NCBI RefSeq assembly: GCF_001310275.1
Contig: NZ_LGYZ01000129.1
Location: forward strand, 186,001 to 250,000
Direction: 5' to 3'
Source of the DNA: Nocardia arizonensis
GTDB taxonomy: Bacteria; Actinomycetota; Actinomycetes; Mycobacteriales; Mycobacteriaceae
Length of the DNA: 64,000 nucleotides
Shown: positions 33,321-42,519 of the stretch, in pieces
How the letters are laid out: each line of letters starts with the position of its first letter
How positions within the stretch are numbered: the first letter of the stretch is position 1
Made by a program: the position numbers and the translations under genes
Notes under the pieces: generated by a model
The model's database searches: none
What the model was told of the DNA's origin: nothing
Seen by the model: the letters and a program-made list of their open reading frames with translations, nothing else

Positions 33321-34232
33321 TCAGGCGCCGTAGACCGGCTCCGGGGGTACCCCCTTGGCAATGAGGTCGGCCACGACGGGTCCGAGATCGGCCGGATTCC
33401 AGCGCGCGCCGTGATCGACAGCAACCCCGTGGCGCCATCCGTCGGCCAGCGCGACCTTGCCGCCCTCGATCTCGAACATGCGGCCGGTCACGCCGGCGGA
33501 CTGCACGCTGCCGAGCCAGACCACGAGCGGGGAGATGTTCTCCGGGGCCATGGCGTCGAAGCCGCCGTCCTCGGGCTTGGCCATCATCTCGGCGAAGACG
33601 GTCTCGGTCATACGGGTGCGCGCCGAGGGCGCGATGGCGTTGACGGTGATGCCGTAGCGTCCGAATTCGGCTGCCGCCGTGAGGGTGAGACCCGCGATGC
33701 CCGCCTTGGCGGCGCCGTAGTTGCCCTGACCGACGCTGCCCTGCAAGCCCGCGCCGGAGCTGGTGTTGATGATGCGGGCGTCCACCGGGCGGCCCGCCTT
33801 GGACTCGCCGCGCCAGTATTCGGCGGCGTGGCGCATGGTCACGAAATGGCCCTTGAGGTGCACGCGCACCACCGCGTCCCATTCGTCCTCGCCGAGGTTG
33901 ACCAGCATGCGATCGCGGACGAATCCGGCGTTGTTGACCAGGACGTCGAGTCCGCCGAAGGTGTCGACGGCCTGCCGGATGAGGTTGCGGCCGCCTTCCC
34001 AGTCCGCGACATCGTCGCCGTTGGCGACGGCCTGACCGCCGAGCGCCTCGATCTCGGCGACCACCTGCTGCGCCGGGGTCTCGGTGGTGGCCGCGCCGTC
34101 CAAGGTCGAGCCGATGTCGTTGACCACGACCTTGGCGCCCGCGGCGGCGAAGGCGAGGGCGTGCGCCCGGCCGATGCCGCGACCCGCGCCGGTGACGATC
34201 ACGGTGCGCCCGGCGCAGATGAGCTCGTCCAT
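33321..34232 (-). CDS. Short-chain dehydrogenase (Rv3548c-type), KstR2 block
   Basis: 303 residues from the ATG at 34232. SDR: TGAGRGIG nucleotide site near residue 15, NNAG, a Ser in NTSSGAGLQG and YGAAK with catalytic Tyr and Lys; an extended C-terminus (GWRHGVAVDHGARWNPADLGPVV) resembles the Hsd4A/multifunctional-enzyme SDR group. Its place next to a second SDR and divergent from echA20 matches Rv3548c-Rv3549c-Rv3550. Presumably it oxidises a hydroxyacyl-CoA during ring C/D or propionate side-chain degradation; the substrate is unproven. Confidence 0.82.
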   Translation of the reverse strand: MDELICAGRTVIVTGAGRGIGRAHALAFAAAGAKVVVNDIGSTLDGAATTETPAQQVVAEIEALGGQAVANGDDVADWEGGRNLIRQAVDTFGGLDVLVNNAGFVRDRMLVNLGEDEWDAVVRVHLKGHFVTMRHAAEYWRGESKAGRPVDARIINTSSGAGLQGSVGQGNYGAAKAGIAGLTLTAAAEFGRYGITVNAIAPSARTRMTETVFAEMMAKPEDGGFDAMAPENISPLVVWLGSVQSAGVTGRMFEIEGGKVALADGWRHGVAVDHGARWNPADLGPVVADLIAKGVPPEPVYGA

Positions 34233-34263
34233 ACCTGTTGTCCTCTTTCGTATCCGGTGGTTC

Positions 34264-35112
34264 TCAGGCGTGTTCGGCGGCGCCGCTGCCATTGGGCACC
34301 GCGGCGTCCGCGCTCGGCCGCACCGCGGTGTCCGCGCCCAACTCCGCGGTGGAGGCGGCGAGGAAGGCCGGGCGTTCCCCACCGCCGTGTACCAGCAGGG
34401 TCGCGCCGCTGACGTAGGCGGCCAGCGACGAAGTGAGGAAGAGCGCGCAGCGGCCGATGTCCTCGGGAGTTGCCATGCGTTGCAGCGGAATCGTCCTGCT
34501 GACCGCCTCGATGCCCGCTCCGTCGCCGTAATGCAGTTCGGCGAGTTCGGTGCGCACCAAGCCGACGATGAGCGAGTTCACCCGGACCCGAGGGGCCCAC
34601 TCCACCGACAGCGTCTTGGTCAGGCTGTCGACGCCCGCCTTCGCCGCGCCGTAGGCCGCGGTGCCCGGCGAGGCGCGGTGCCCGCTCACACTGGAGATGT
34701 TGACGATCGACCCGCCCTCGGGCTGCCGGTCGAGCACCGGATAAGCGGCTTGCGAAACCAGCAGCGGGCCGAGCAGGTTCAGCTCGATGATCTTGGTGCT
34801 GAAGTTCTTGCTCGCGGTGGCCGACGGCGCGAACGGCGCCCCGCCCGCATTGTTGACCACATGGTCGAGCCTGCCGTGGCGCGCCACGATGGTATCGATC
34901 AGTTCGCGCACCGAGTCGCCGTCGCGCACATCGCAGGAGACGTAGTCGATTTCGCGGCCGCCGATGCCGAGCGGACTGTCGGCGGGGCGGCGTGCGCAGG
35001 CCACCACGGTCGCGCCCGCTTCGAGGAATACGCGGCTTATTCCGGCACCGACGCCGCGTACGCCGCCGGTGACGAGGACGACGCGTCCGGCCAGATCGAT
35101 TTCGAGTGCCAC
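34264..35112 (-). CDS. Short-chain dehydrogenase (Rv3549c-type), KstR2 block
   Basis: 282 residues from the GTG at 35112. SDR signatures: TGGVRGVGAG, NNAGGAPF, SSVSGHRASPGTAAYGAAKAG (Ser, Tyr, Lys) and GEDIG-like MATPEDIGRCALFL. A 35-residue Ala-rich tail follows the normal SDR end. Position and divergence from echA20 match Rv3549c. The KstR2-type palindrome lies 11 bases upstream. It probably handles a CoA thioester of the bicyclic steroid remnant; exact reaction not assignable here. Confidence 0.82.
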   Translation of the reverse strand: MALEIDLAGRVVLVTGGVRGVGAGISRVFLEAGATVVACARRPADSPLGIGGREIDYVSCDVRDGDSVRELIDTIVARHGRLDHVVNNAGGAPFAPSATASKNFSTKIIELNLLGPLLVSQAAYPVLDRQPEGGSIVNISSVSGHRASPGTAAYGAAKAGVDSLTKTLSVEWAPRVRVNSLIVGLVRTELAELHYGDGAGIEAVSRTIPLQRMATPEDIGRCALFLTSSLAAYVSGATLLVHGGGERPAFLAASTAELGADTAVRPSADAAVPNGSGAAEHA

Positions 35113-35123
35113 CGTGCTAACCT

Positions 35124-35141
35124 ACCAAGCAACTGCTTGCT
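35124..35141. promoter_or_regulatory. KstR2-type operator between the SDR operon and echA20-ipdABC
   Basis: ACCAAGCAACTGCTTGCT. Within it, positions 35128-35141 match the reported KstR2 motif ANCAAGNNCTTGNT with one mismatch, and the outer CAAG/CTTG form a longer palindrome shared with the sites at 42520 and 46269. It lies between divergent starts at 35112 and 35170. Confidence 0.82.
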
Positions 35142-35169
35142 TTGCCAATGCCACCCGTAAGGATCTGCG

Positions 35170-35934
35170 ATGGGGATCGACGTTCACTCCGAGTCAACCG
35201 GCATCACCGTGGTCACGGTGAACTATCCGCCGGTCAACGCCATACCCACCGACGGCTGGTTCGCCATCGCCGACGCGGTGCGCGCGGCGGGACGCGACAC
35301 GGAGACCAAGGTCGTGGTGCTGCGCGCGGAGAACCGCGGCTTCAACGCGGGCGTCGACATCAAGGAGATACAGAGCAAGCCCGGACATCAGGCGCTCATC
35401 GACGCCAACCACGGCTGCTTCGAGGCGTTCGGCGCGGTCTACGACTGCCAGGTGCCGGTCATCGCGGTCGTGCAGGGCTTCTGCCTCGGCGGCGGCATCG
35501 GCCTGGTCGGCAATGCCGACGTGGTGATCGCCTCCGACGACGCCACCTTCGGCCTGCCCGAGGTCGACCGCGGCGCGCTCGGCGCGGCCACCCACCTCTC
35601 GCGGCTTGTCCCCCAGCATCTGATGCGCGCGCTGTTCTACACCGCGAGCACGATCACCGCACAGCAGTTGCAGCACTACGGCTCGGTCTACCAGGTGGTG
35701 CCGCGCGCCGAACTCGACGCCGCCGCGCTCGAGGTCGCCAAGAACATCGCGGCCAAGGACGGCCGGGTCATCCGGGCGGCCAAGCGCGCGCTCAACGGCA
35801 TCGACGTCCAGGACGTCCATCGCAGTTACCGATACGAACAGGGCTTCACCTTCGAGTTGAATCTGGCGGGTGTCGCGGACGAGATCCGCGCCAGATTCGA
35901 CGACGACCTGGCGGCACGCAAGAGCGGGAAGTAA
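35170..35934 (+). CDS. echA20: EchA20, ring-opening crotonase of steroid ring D degradation
   Basis: 254 residues. Crotonase-fold protein: VVTVNYPPVNAIPTDGWFAIADAV, RGFNAGVDIKEIQ oxyanion region, FCLGGGIGLVGNADVVIASDDATFGLPEVDRGALG. In M. tuberculosis EchA20 (Rv3550) hydrolytically opens the five-membered ring to give COCHEA-CoA. It is the first gene of echA20-ipdA-ipdB-ipdC, with nine bases to ipdA, under the divergent KstR2 site. Confidence 0.92.
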   Translation: MGIDVHSESTGITVVTVNYPPVNAIPTDGWFAIADAVRAAGRDTETKVVVLRAENRGFNAGVDIKEIQSKPGHQALIDANHGCFEAFGAVYDCQVPVIAVVQGFCLGGGIGLVGNADVVIASDDATFGLPEVDRGALGAATHLSRLVPQHLMRALFYTASTITAQQLQHYGSVYQVVPRAELDAAALEVAKNIAAKDGRVIRAAKRALNGIDVQDVHRSYRYEQGFTFELNLAGVADEIRARFDDDLAARKSGK

Positions 35935-35943
35935 GGAAACACC

Positions 35944-36834
35944 ATGCGTGACAAGCGAATGTCGCTCGACGATGTGGTCGGCGAACTGCGCAGCGGAATG
36001 ACCATCGGCATCGGCGGCTGGGGTTCGCGGCGCAAGCCGATGGCCCTGGTGCGCGCCATCCTGCGGTCCGACATCACGGATCTGACCGTGGTGAGCTACG
36101 GCGGTCCCGATATCGGGCTGCTGTGCTCGGCCGGCAAGGTGCGCAAGGCGTACTACGGATTCGTGTCGCTGGACTCGGCGCCGTTCTACGACCCCTGGTT
36201 CGCCAAGGCGCGCACCTCGGGTGAACTGGTGGCCCGCGAAATGGACGAGGGCATGCTGAAGTGCGGGCTCGAGGCCGCGGCCGCGCGCCTGCCCTTCCTG
36301 CCGATCCGCGCCGGAATGGGTTCCGCGGTCTTCGATTTCTGGGACGGTGAACTGAAGACCGTCACCTCGCCCTACGCCGGTCCCGGCGGCGCACCGGAGA
36401 CCCTCACCGCCATGCCCGCGCTGAATCTCGATGCGGCACTGGTGCACCTGAATCTCGGGGACCAACACGGCAATGCCGCCTACCTCGGCGTCGACCCCTA
36501 CATGGACGATCTGTTCTGCCTGGCCGCCGAACGCCGGTACCTGTCGGTGGAACGCGTGGTGGAGACCGAGGAACTGGTGAAAGCGGTTCCGCTGCAATCT
36601 CTGCTGCTCAACCGCATGATGGTCGACGGCGTGGTCGAGGCGCCGAACGGCGCGCACTTCACGCTCGCCGGTGAGGACTACAAGCGGGACGAGAAGTTCC
36701 AGCGCCACTATGTGGAGTCTGCCAAGACGCCCGAGAGCTGGCAGCAGTTCGTCGAGAAATACCTGGCGGTCTCCGAGGACGAATATCAGGCCGCCGTCCG
36801 CGAATTCGCCACCCAGCAGGAGACCAGCCGATGA
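35944..36834 (+). CDS. ipdA: IpdA, alpha subunit of the ring C hydrolase IpdAB
   Basis: 296 residues. Family I CoA-transferase-like alpha subunit: RDKRMSLDDVVGELRSGMTIGIGGWGSRRKPMALVRAI, VVSYGGPDIGLLCSAGKV and LNLGDQHGNAAYLGVDPYMDDLF. Despite the fold, IpdAB of M. tuberculosis and Rhodococcus opens the last steroid ring hydrolytically (COCHEA-CoA). The ipdB start overlaps its stop by four bases, fitting an alpha2beta2 complex made in equal amounts. Confidence 0.93.
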   Translation: MRDKRMSLDDVVGELRSGMTIGIGGWGSRRKPMALVRAILRSDITDLTVVSYGGPDIGLLCSAGKVRKAYYGFVSLDSAPFYDPWFAKARTSGELVAREMDEGMLKCGLEAAAARLPFLPIRAGMGSAVFDFWDGELKTVTSPYAGPGGAPETLTAMPALNLDAALVHLNLGDQHGNAAYLGVDPYMDDLFCLAAERRYLSVERVVETEELVKAVPLQSLLLNRMMVDGVVEAPNGAHFTLAGEDYKRDEKFQRHYVESAKTPESWQQFVEKYLAVSEDEYQAAVREFATQQETSR

Positions 36835-37592
36835 ACGCGACGACCGACACCGTGACCCGCGCCGAGATCTGCGCGGTGGCCTGCGCCGAGATCTTCAGCG
36901 GCGCGGGCGAGATCATGGCCTCGCCGATGTCGCCGATGTCCACGATCGGCGCGCGACTGGCCAAACTGACCACCGAACCGGATCTGCTGCTCTCCGACGG
37001 CGAGGCGCTGTTCTTCGCCGAGACTCCTCCGCTGGGCGGTAAATCGCCGATCGAGGGCTGGATTCCGTTCCGCAAGGTCTTCGACGTGGTCGCCTCCGGT
37101 CGCCGCCACGTGGTGATGGGGGCCAATCAGATCGACCGCCACGGCAATCAGAATCTGTCCGCCTTCGGCCCGCTACGGAAGCCGAACCGCCAGATGTTCG
37201 GCGTGCGCGGTGCGCCGGGCAATACCATCAACCACCCCACCAGCTACTGGGTCGCCCGCCACACCAAGCGCGTATTCGTCGACCAGGTCGATATCGTCAG
37301 CGGCATCGGCTACGACAAGGTCGACCCCGCCAATCCGGCCTTCCGCTTCATGCACCTGCACCGCGTGGTCACCAACCTCGGCGTCTTCGATTTCGAGGGC
37401 CCCGCCCACACCATGCGGGCGCGGAGTCTGCATCCCGGAGTGAGCGCCGAGGAGGTAGCCGAGAACACCTCATTCGAGATCGCCGGACTCGCCGAGGCGG
37501 GCGTGACCAGGCTGCCCACCGACGAAGAACTGCGGCTGATCCGGGATGTGCTCGACCCCAAGAAGATTCGCGAATCGGAGGTACCCGCATGA
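36831..37592 (+). CDS. ipdB: IpdB, beta subunit of the ring C hydrolase IpdAB
   Basis: 253 residues, CoA-transferase-like beta subunit: TRAEICAVACAEIFSGAGEIMASPMSPMSTIGARLA, then LLLSDGEALFF, VVMGANQIDRHGNQNLSAFG and GVRGAPGNTINHPTSYWV. It pairs with IpdA. The ATG overlaps the ipdA stop (ATGA), and its stop overlaps the ipdC ATG in the same way. It corresponds to Rv3552. Confidence 0.93.
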   Translation: MNATTDTVTRAEICAVACAEIFSGAGEIMASPMSPMSTIGARLAKLTTEPDLLLSDGEALFFAETPPLGGKSPIEGWIPFRKVFDVVASGRRHVVMGANQIDRHGNQNLSAFGPLRKPNRQMFGVRGAPGNTINHPTSYWVARHTKRVFVDQVDIVSGIGYDKVDPANPAFRFMHLHRVVTNLGVFDFEGPAHTMRARSLHPGVSAEEVAENTSFEIAGLAEAGVTRLPTDEELRLIRDVLDPKKIRESEVPA

Positions 37593-38674
37593 CGCCGCGG
37601 CTTCGCACGGCGCTGACCGATCTGGTCGGCGTCGAACACCCGGTCGTGCAGACCGGTATGGGCTGGGTCGCCGGCCCGAGCCTGGTGTCGGCCACCTCGA
37701 ACGCGGGCGGCCTCGGCATTCTCGCCTCGGCCACCATGACCTACGCCGAACTCGAGGCCGCGATCGCGAAGACCAAGGCGCAGACCGACAAACCGTTCGG
37801 CGTGAACATCCGCGCCGACGCCGCCGACGCAGGCGAGCGCATCGATCTGCTGATCCGCGAGAAAGTGGCTGTCGCGTCGTTCGCGCTCGCGCCGAAGAAG
37901 GATCTGATCGCCAAGCTCAAGGACGCGGGCATCGTGGTCGTGCCCTCCATCGGCGCGGCCAAGCACGCGGTGAAGGTCGCGTCATGGGGGGCGGACGCGG
38001 TCATCGTGCAGGGCGGCGAGGGCGGCGGGCACACGGGTCCGGTGGCGACCACGCTGCTGCTGCCGTCGGTGCTGGACGCCGTCGACATCCCCGTGGTCGC
38101 CGCGGGCGGATTCTTCGACGGACGCGGTCTGGCCGCCGCGCTCGCCTACGGCGCGGCGGGTGTCGCGATGGGCACCCGTTTCCTGCTTACCCGCGAGAGC
38201 ACGGTGCCCGACGCCGTGAAGCAGGAGTACCTGACCAGGCAGTTGCAGGACACCGTGGTCTCGCTCAAGGTCGACGGCATGCCGCACCGGGTGCTGAACA
38301 CCGACCTGGTACAGCGGCTCGAACATTCCGGGCGCTGGCGCGGTCTGAGCGCCGCGGTGGGCAATGCCGCGCGATTCAAGAGCATGACCGGCATGAAATG
38401 GTCGACGATGGTCCGCGACGGTCTAACCATGCGCAAGCAGAAGGATCTGACCTGGTCGCAGGTGATCATGGCGGCCAACACCCCCATGCTGCTGCGCGCC
38501 GGACTGGTCGAGGGCGATACCCGGGCCGGTGTGCTCGCCGCCGGTCAGGTCACCGGGATCATCGACGACGTGCCGACCTGTCGTGAGCTCATCGAACACA
38601 TAGTCACCGATGCGGTCGAGCGCATCGACGCGCTGACCGCGCTGCGAAGCGCCGCCACCGGCACCTCCGCCTGA
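37589..38674 (+). CDS. ipdC: IpdC, flavin-dependent acyl-CoA reductase of ring C/D degradation
   Basis: 361 residues, nitronate-monooxygenase/NPD-like TIM barrel: HPVVQTGMGWVAGPSLVSATSNAGGLGILASATMT, FGVNIRADA, VIVQGGEGGGHTGPV and the phosphate-binding VVAAGGFFDGRGLAAALAYGAAGVAMGTRFL. In M. tuberculosis IpdC (Rv3553) acts with IpdF and EchA20 on 5-OH HIC-CoA. It is the last gene of the echA20 operon; a hairpin follows at 38847. Confidence 0.92.
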   Translation: MTPRLRTALTDLVGVEHPVVQTGMGWVAGPSLVSATSNAGGLGILASATMTYAELEAAIAKTKAQTDKPFGVNIRADAADAGERIDLLIREKVAVASFALAPKKDLIAKLKDAGIVVVPSIGAAKHAVKVASWGADAVIVQGGEGGGHTGPVATTLLLPSVLDAVDIPVVAAGGFFDGRGLAAALAYGAAGVAMGTRFLLTRESTVPDAVKQEYLTRQLQDTVVSLKVDGMPHRVLNTDLVQRLEHSGRWRGLSAAVGNAARFKSMTGMKWSTMVRDGLTMRKQKDLTWSQVIMAANTPMLLRAGLVEGDTRAGVLAAGQVTGIIDDVPTCRELIEHIVTDAVERIDALTALRSAATGTSA

Positions 38675-38846
38675 GCGGCCGTCATCCGCGAGTCGACGGT
38701 GCCGGGTCCGACCCGCTCGGCCGCCGCGGTCTGCTGTCGCGGCGGCCGAACACGTCGGTCGTGCGCGGTTCGCCAACGGCGCACCGGTCGACGCGCGGCC
38801 GCGCAGTGTGGTCGCCGCTCGGTCCGCGGTCACCGCAAGGGAAGTG

Positions 38847-38885
38847 GACCGCGACCGTCCGAACACCCTCTGGACGGTCGCGGTC
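38847..38885. terminator. Hairpin between ipdC and the convergent SDR gene
   Basis: A perfect 14-bp stem, GACCGCGACCGTCC (38847-38860) with GGACGGTCGCGGTC (38872-38885), 11-base loop. Both flanking genes point toward it, so it may serve both strands. Confidence 0.72.
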
Positions 38886-38937
38886 ACCCGATCGACCCAC
38901 CGCGCCCGTCCGTCGCACCCGCGGCGTAGGTCACCGA

Positions 38938-39693
38938 TCACCACGGCAGAGCGCCGTATTCACCGTTCGCGTCGGCCACCCACTGGAAGCCCCAGAGCTG
39001 ACCGCTCGGACCATCCTCGGGCAGCGTGGCCAACCGCACCACGACCTCGGCGCCCTGTGCCGCCGTGCGGAATCCGCTGTGCTGGTTGAGATCGGTCGCG
39101 CAGTAGCCCGGGTTGGCGGCGTTGACCTTGATCGGCGTATCCCACAGTTCCTTGGCGTACTGCATGGTGACCATGGTCAGCGCGGACTTGGACGATGGGT
39201 ACGACACCGCCGCCAACCCCCACATCGGGCTGTCCGGGTCCATCATGAGCGTGACCGAACCCACCTCGCTGGATACATTGACGATGCGGGCGGCGGGCGC
39301 ACGGCGCAGCAGCGGCAGGAACGCGTTGGTCACCGCGACCGGGCCGAAGACATTGGTCTCGTAGACCTGCCGCATGGTGGACAGCGTGGTCGAGGACGGT
39401 TTGCCGTCCCCGTCCAGACCGCCGGTGATACCCGCGTTGTTGACTAGCACGTCGAGGGTGTCGAATTCCGCGCGCACCTCGGTCGCCGTGGCCGCGATGG
39501 ATTCGGCGTCGGTGACGTCGATCCGCACGAACCGGACATCGGCGCCCTCGCCGCTCAGTGCCTCGGCGGCGGCCTTGCCGCGCTCGGCGTCGCGGGCGCC
39601 GAGCAGGACGGTCATTCCCCGCGCGGCGAGTTGGCGGGCGGTTTCGAAGCCGATGCCCTTGTTGGCGCCGGTGATCAATACTGTCTGGGTCAT
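38938..39693 (-). CDS. Short-chain dehydrogenase of unknown substrate
   Basis: 251 residues from the ATG at 39693. SDR of the carbonyl-reductase-like group: TGANKGIGFETARQLA, NNAGITGG, VNVSSEVGS and the active-site YPSSKSALTM. The C-terminal GPSGQLWGFQWVADANGEYGALPW has the 'G..W' ending common in this group. It is divergent from an XRE regulator with a sensor domain, a frequent pairing in actinobacteria in which the regulator controls the SDR. No KstR or KstR2 site is nearby, so it is probably an insertion unrelated to sterol use. Confidence 0.78.
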   Translation of the reverse strand: MTQTVLITGANKGIGFETARQLAARGMTVLLGARDAERGKAAAEALSGEGADVRFVRIDVTDAESIAATATEVRAEFDTLDVLVNNAGITGGLDGDGKPSSTTLSTMRQVYETNVFGPVAVTNAFLPLLRRAPAARIVNVSSEVGSVTLMMDPDSPMWGLAAVSYPSSKSALTMVTMQYAKELWDTPIKVNAANPGYCATDLNQHSGFRTAAQGAEVVVRLATLPEDGPSGQLWGFQWVADANGEYGALPW

Positions 39694-39795
39694 GGCGTCG
39701 ACAATGCCCGCGGCCCGCGGTCTCCCGGGAGGTCCGGCCGAACGTGGTATCGGCCGTACCTCCCACGGCCGTCCGCCGTCGCCGACACTGGAACG

Positions 39796-40680
39796 GTGAC
39801 CGATCGAACCGAGTTGGCGGCCTTCCTGCGCGATCGGCGCGCTCGGTTGCGTCCCGCCGATGTCGGCCTGACCGAGTCCGGGCCGCGCCGCACCCCCGGC
39901 CTGCGCCGTCAAGAGGTCGCCCAGCTGGCGGGCATCTCGGTCGAGTACTACATCCGTATCGAGCAGTGCCGCGGCCCGCGCCCGTCCCAGCAGGTGCTCG
40001 CCGCGCTGGCCCGCGCACTGCTGCTGAGCGTGGACGAACGCGACTACCTGCTGCGCACCGCCGGATATCAGCCACCGCCGGTGGCCGGGCCGATCCGTAC
40101 CGTGCCGCCGTCGATTCGGGTCATCCTCGACACCATGACCGAGACTCCCGCCTACGTGGTGGACGCCACCTACGACGTGCTGGCCTGGAATCGGCTCGCG
40201 GTGCCGTTCCTCGGCGATCTCGGCTCGGCGCCGGAGTCCGAACGCAATATGGTGCGCTGGATATTCCGCACGGCCGCCGACCATCACGCGTGGTCGGAAC
40301 CGGAGACCCTGGCCTTCGCCCGGTCCACGGTGGCCGATCTGCGCGCCGCCTATGCCCGGTACCCGGGGCATCCGGCGCTCACCGCACTGGTCACCGAATT
40401 ACTCGGCACCGCACCGCGATTCGCGCGAATGTGGGAGGAACGTGATGTGCGGGAGCGGCGCACGCACCGCAAGAAGGTCGACCATCCCGACCTCGGGACG
40501 CTCGAATTCGAATGTCAGGTACTGCACGTTTCCGATACCGATCAGCGCATGATCGTGTACTGCGCGGAACCGAATTCGCCCACCGCGCGGATCTTCCGGT
40601 CGCTCGGGACGCGGACGGCCACGACCCCGCGCGGACCGCACGGGGTCGCCGACCGGCTCAGTTCGCCAGACGTTCGATGA
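39796..40680 (+). CDS. XRE regulator with MmyB-like ligand-binding domain
   Basis: 294 residues from the GTG at 39796. The N-terminal HTH covers about residues 1-80 (LAAFLRDRRARL...GLRRQEVAQLAGISVEYYIRIEQCRGPRPSQQVL), and a PAS-like MmyB domain about 105-270 (VVDATYDVLAWNRLAVPFLGD...ERNMVRWIF...FARMWEERDV...KKVDHPDLGTLEFECQVL). Such proteins repress an adjacent oxidoreductase gene until a fatty-acid-like ligand binds. Its last 23 bases overlap the 3' end of fadA6 on the other strand. Confidence 0.88.
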   Translation: MTDRTELAAFLRDRRARLRPADVGLTESGPRRTPGLRRQEVAQLAGISVEYYIRIEQCRGPRPSQQVLAALARALLLSVDERDYLLRTAGYQPPPVAGPIRTVPPSIRVILDTMTETPAYVVDATYDVLAWNRLAVPFLGDLGSAPESERNMVRWIFRTAADHHAWSEPETLAFARSTVADLRAAYARYPGHPALTALVTELLGTAPRFARMWEERDVRERRTHRKKVDHPDLGTLEFECQVLHVSDTDQRMIVYCAEPNSPTARIFRSLGTRTATTPRGPHGVADRLSSPDVR

Positions 40681-41848
40681 TGGTGACGTTCGCGGTGCCG
40701 CCGCCTTCGCAGATGGTCAGCAGGCCGTAGCGGCCCTCGATGCGCTCGAGTTCGTTGAGCATGGTGGCGAACAGCTTCGCGCCGGTCGCGCCGAGCGGGT
40801 GGCCCAGGGCGATCGCACCGCCGTTGACATTGACCTTGTCCGGATCGGCGCCGGTCTCCTTCAGCCAGGCCAGCACCACCGAGGCGAATGCCTCGTTGAT
40901 CTCGATCACGTCGATGTCGTGGATGCTCAGCCCCGTCTTCTCCAGCGCCCTCTTGGTGGCCGGAATCGGCGCGGTGAGCATGAAGATCGGGTCCGCGCCG
41001 CGGGCGCTGACATGGTGGATGCGGGCGCGCGGGGTCAGCCCGTACTCCTGGACGGCCCATTCCGAGGCGAGCAGGGTCGCGCTGGCGCCGTCGGAGATCT
41101 GGCTGGCGACCGCGGCGGTGAGCGGGCTGCCCTCGGCCAGCGCGGGCAGTCCGGCCATCTTCTCCATGCTGGTCTCGCGCGGGCCCTGGTCGATCCAGAA
41201 ATCGCCGACCGGCACGATCTCCCGGTCGAAGCGGCCGTTCTTGATGGCGTCGCGGGCGCGGTCGTGGCTGCGCAGCGCCCAGCGCTCCATGTCCTCGCGG
41301 CTGATGCCCCACTTCTCGGCGATCAGCTGCGCGCCGCGGAACTGCGACACCTCGCCGGTGCCGTAGCGGTGATCCCAGCCTTCGGCGCCGACGAACGGCG
41401 ATTCGAAGCCGTACTCCTTACCGGCGAGCATGGCCGCCGAGATCGGGATGCGGCTCATGTTCTGCACGCCGGCCGCGACGATGACCTCCGCGGTGCCACT
41501 CATGATCGCCTGCGCGCCGAAATTGATTGCCTGCTGCGACGATCCGCACTGGCGGTCGACGGTCACGCCGGGCACCTCTTCGGGGAAGCCCGCCGTCAGC
41601 CACATGGTGCGCCCGATATTGCCCGCCTGCGGACCCACGTTGTCGACGCAGCCGACGATCACGTCGTCGACATTCGCCGGGTCGATCGGAGTGCGATCCA
41701 GCAGACCCCGCAGCGCGGCCGCACCGAGGTCGGCCGGATGCACGCCGGCCAGCGCCCCGTTGCGTTTGCCGACCGGGGTGCGCACCGCGTCGACGACGAA
41801 GGCATCCCGCAGCGGCGCATAGGGCCGACGGGCGGAAGGTGCAGACAT
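40658..41848 (-). CDS. fadA6: Thiolase FadA6 of ring C/D degradation
   Basis: 396 residues. Thiolase with nucleophile Cys in VDRQCGSSQQAINF, the GHPLGATGAK His and the C-terminal Cys in TICEGGGTANVTIIERL. Adjacent to kstR2 in the same direction (51 bases from the kstR2 stop), as Rv3556c-Rv3557c. In the pathway FadA6 thiolytically cleaves the acyclic or ring-opened keto-acyl-CoA after IpdAB. The 3' end overlaps the convergent regulator gene. Confidence 0.92.
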   Translation of the reverse strand: MSAPSARRPYAPLRDAFVVDAVRTPVGKRNGALAGVHPADLGAAALRGLLDRTPIDPANVDDVIVGCVDNVGPQAGNIGRTMWLTAGFPEEVPGVTVDRQCGSSQQAINFGAQAIMSGTAEVIVAAGVQNMSRIPISAAMLAGKEYGFESPFVGAEGWDHRYGTGEVSQFRGAQLIAEKWGISREDMERWALRSHDRARDAIKNGRFDREIVPVGDFWIDQGPRETSMEKMAGLPALAEGSPLTAAVASQISDGASATLLASEWAVQEYGLTPRARIHHVSARGADPIFMLTAPIPATKRALEKTGLSIHDIDVIEINEAFASVVLAWLKETGADPDKVNVNGGAIALGHPLGATGAKLFATMLNELERIEGRYGLLTICEGGGTANVTIIERLAN

Positions 41849-41899
41849 GGAATCTCCTACTCGGACTTGGCCTCCGGCGCGAACACCGGAGGTCGCTGC

Positions 41900-42505
41900 T
41901 CAGGTGGCGTCGGGGACGGTGAGCCCGTCCAACACGATGGACAGGTACTGCTTGGCGAGGTTGTCGACGGTGATCGCGCCGCCGGGCTGATACCACCGCA
42001 CCGCGACCCACACCGTGTCGCGCAGGAATCGGTAGGCGAGTTCGACATCGAGTTCGGGACGGAAGCTGCCGTCGGCGACACCGTTGATCAGCACCCGATG
42101 CCAGAGTTCGCGGAATTCGTTGTTGTAGTCGGCGATATAGGCGAACCGCTCCGCGTCGCGCAGCCGTTTGGCCTCGGCCTGGTAGATCGCGACCGCGGCG
42201 TGGAAGCGGTCGAAGGATTGATAGGAGGCGATCACCAACGCCTCCAACGTATCCCGCGAACTGAGCCCCTCGGCGACGATCTCGCGATATCGCCCGAACA
42301 GGTCGTCGAGGAAGCCGCGCAGGATCTCGTCCACCATCGATTCCTTGGAATCGAAATGGTGATACAGACTCCCCGATAGAATCCCCGCCGCATCGGCGAT
42401 ATCGCGCACCGTCGTCGCCCGCAGCCCGCGCTCGGCGAACAGGGTGGCCGCCATCGACAACAGTTCGTTGCGGCGCGCGGATTTCGGGGACTCGGCTGAG
42501 GTCAC
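41900..42505 (-). CDS. kstR2: KstR2, TetR-family repressor of ring C/D genes
   Basis: 201 residues from the GTG at 42505; a TTG at 42520 is in frame but would start at the edge of the operator. N-terminal TetR HTH: AATLFAERGLRATTVRDIADAAGILSGSLYHHFDSKESMVDEIL, nearly identical to KstR2 (Rv3557c). The ligand domain contains YQAEAKRLRDAERFAYIADYNNEFRELW and DTVWVAVRWYQPGG. KstR2 is released by HIP-CoA, the product of FadD3. The operator at 42520-42537 implies autoregulation. Confidence 0.93.
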   Translation of the reverse strand: MTSAESPKSARRNELLSMAATLFAERGLRATTVRDIADAAGILSGSLYHHFDSKESMVDEILRGFLDDLFGRYREIVAEGLSSRDTLEALVIASYQSFDRFHAAVAIYQAEAKRLRDAERFAYIADYNNEFRELWHRVLINGVADGSFRPELDVELAYRFLRDTVWVAVRWYQPGGAITVDNLAKQYLSIVLDGLTVPDAT

Positions 42506-42519
42506 CGGGCCATCATACA

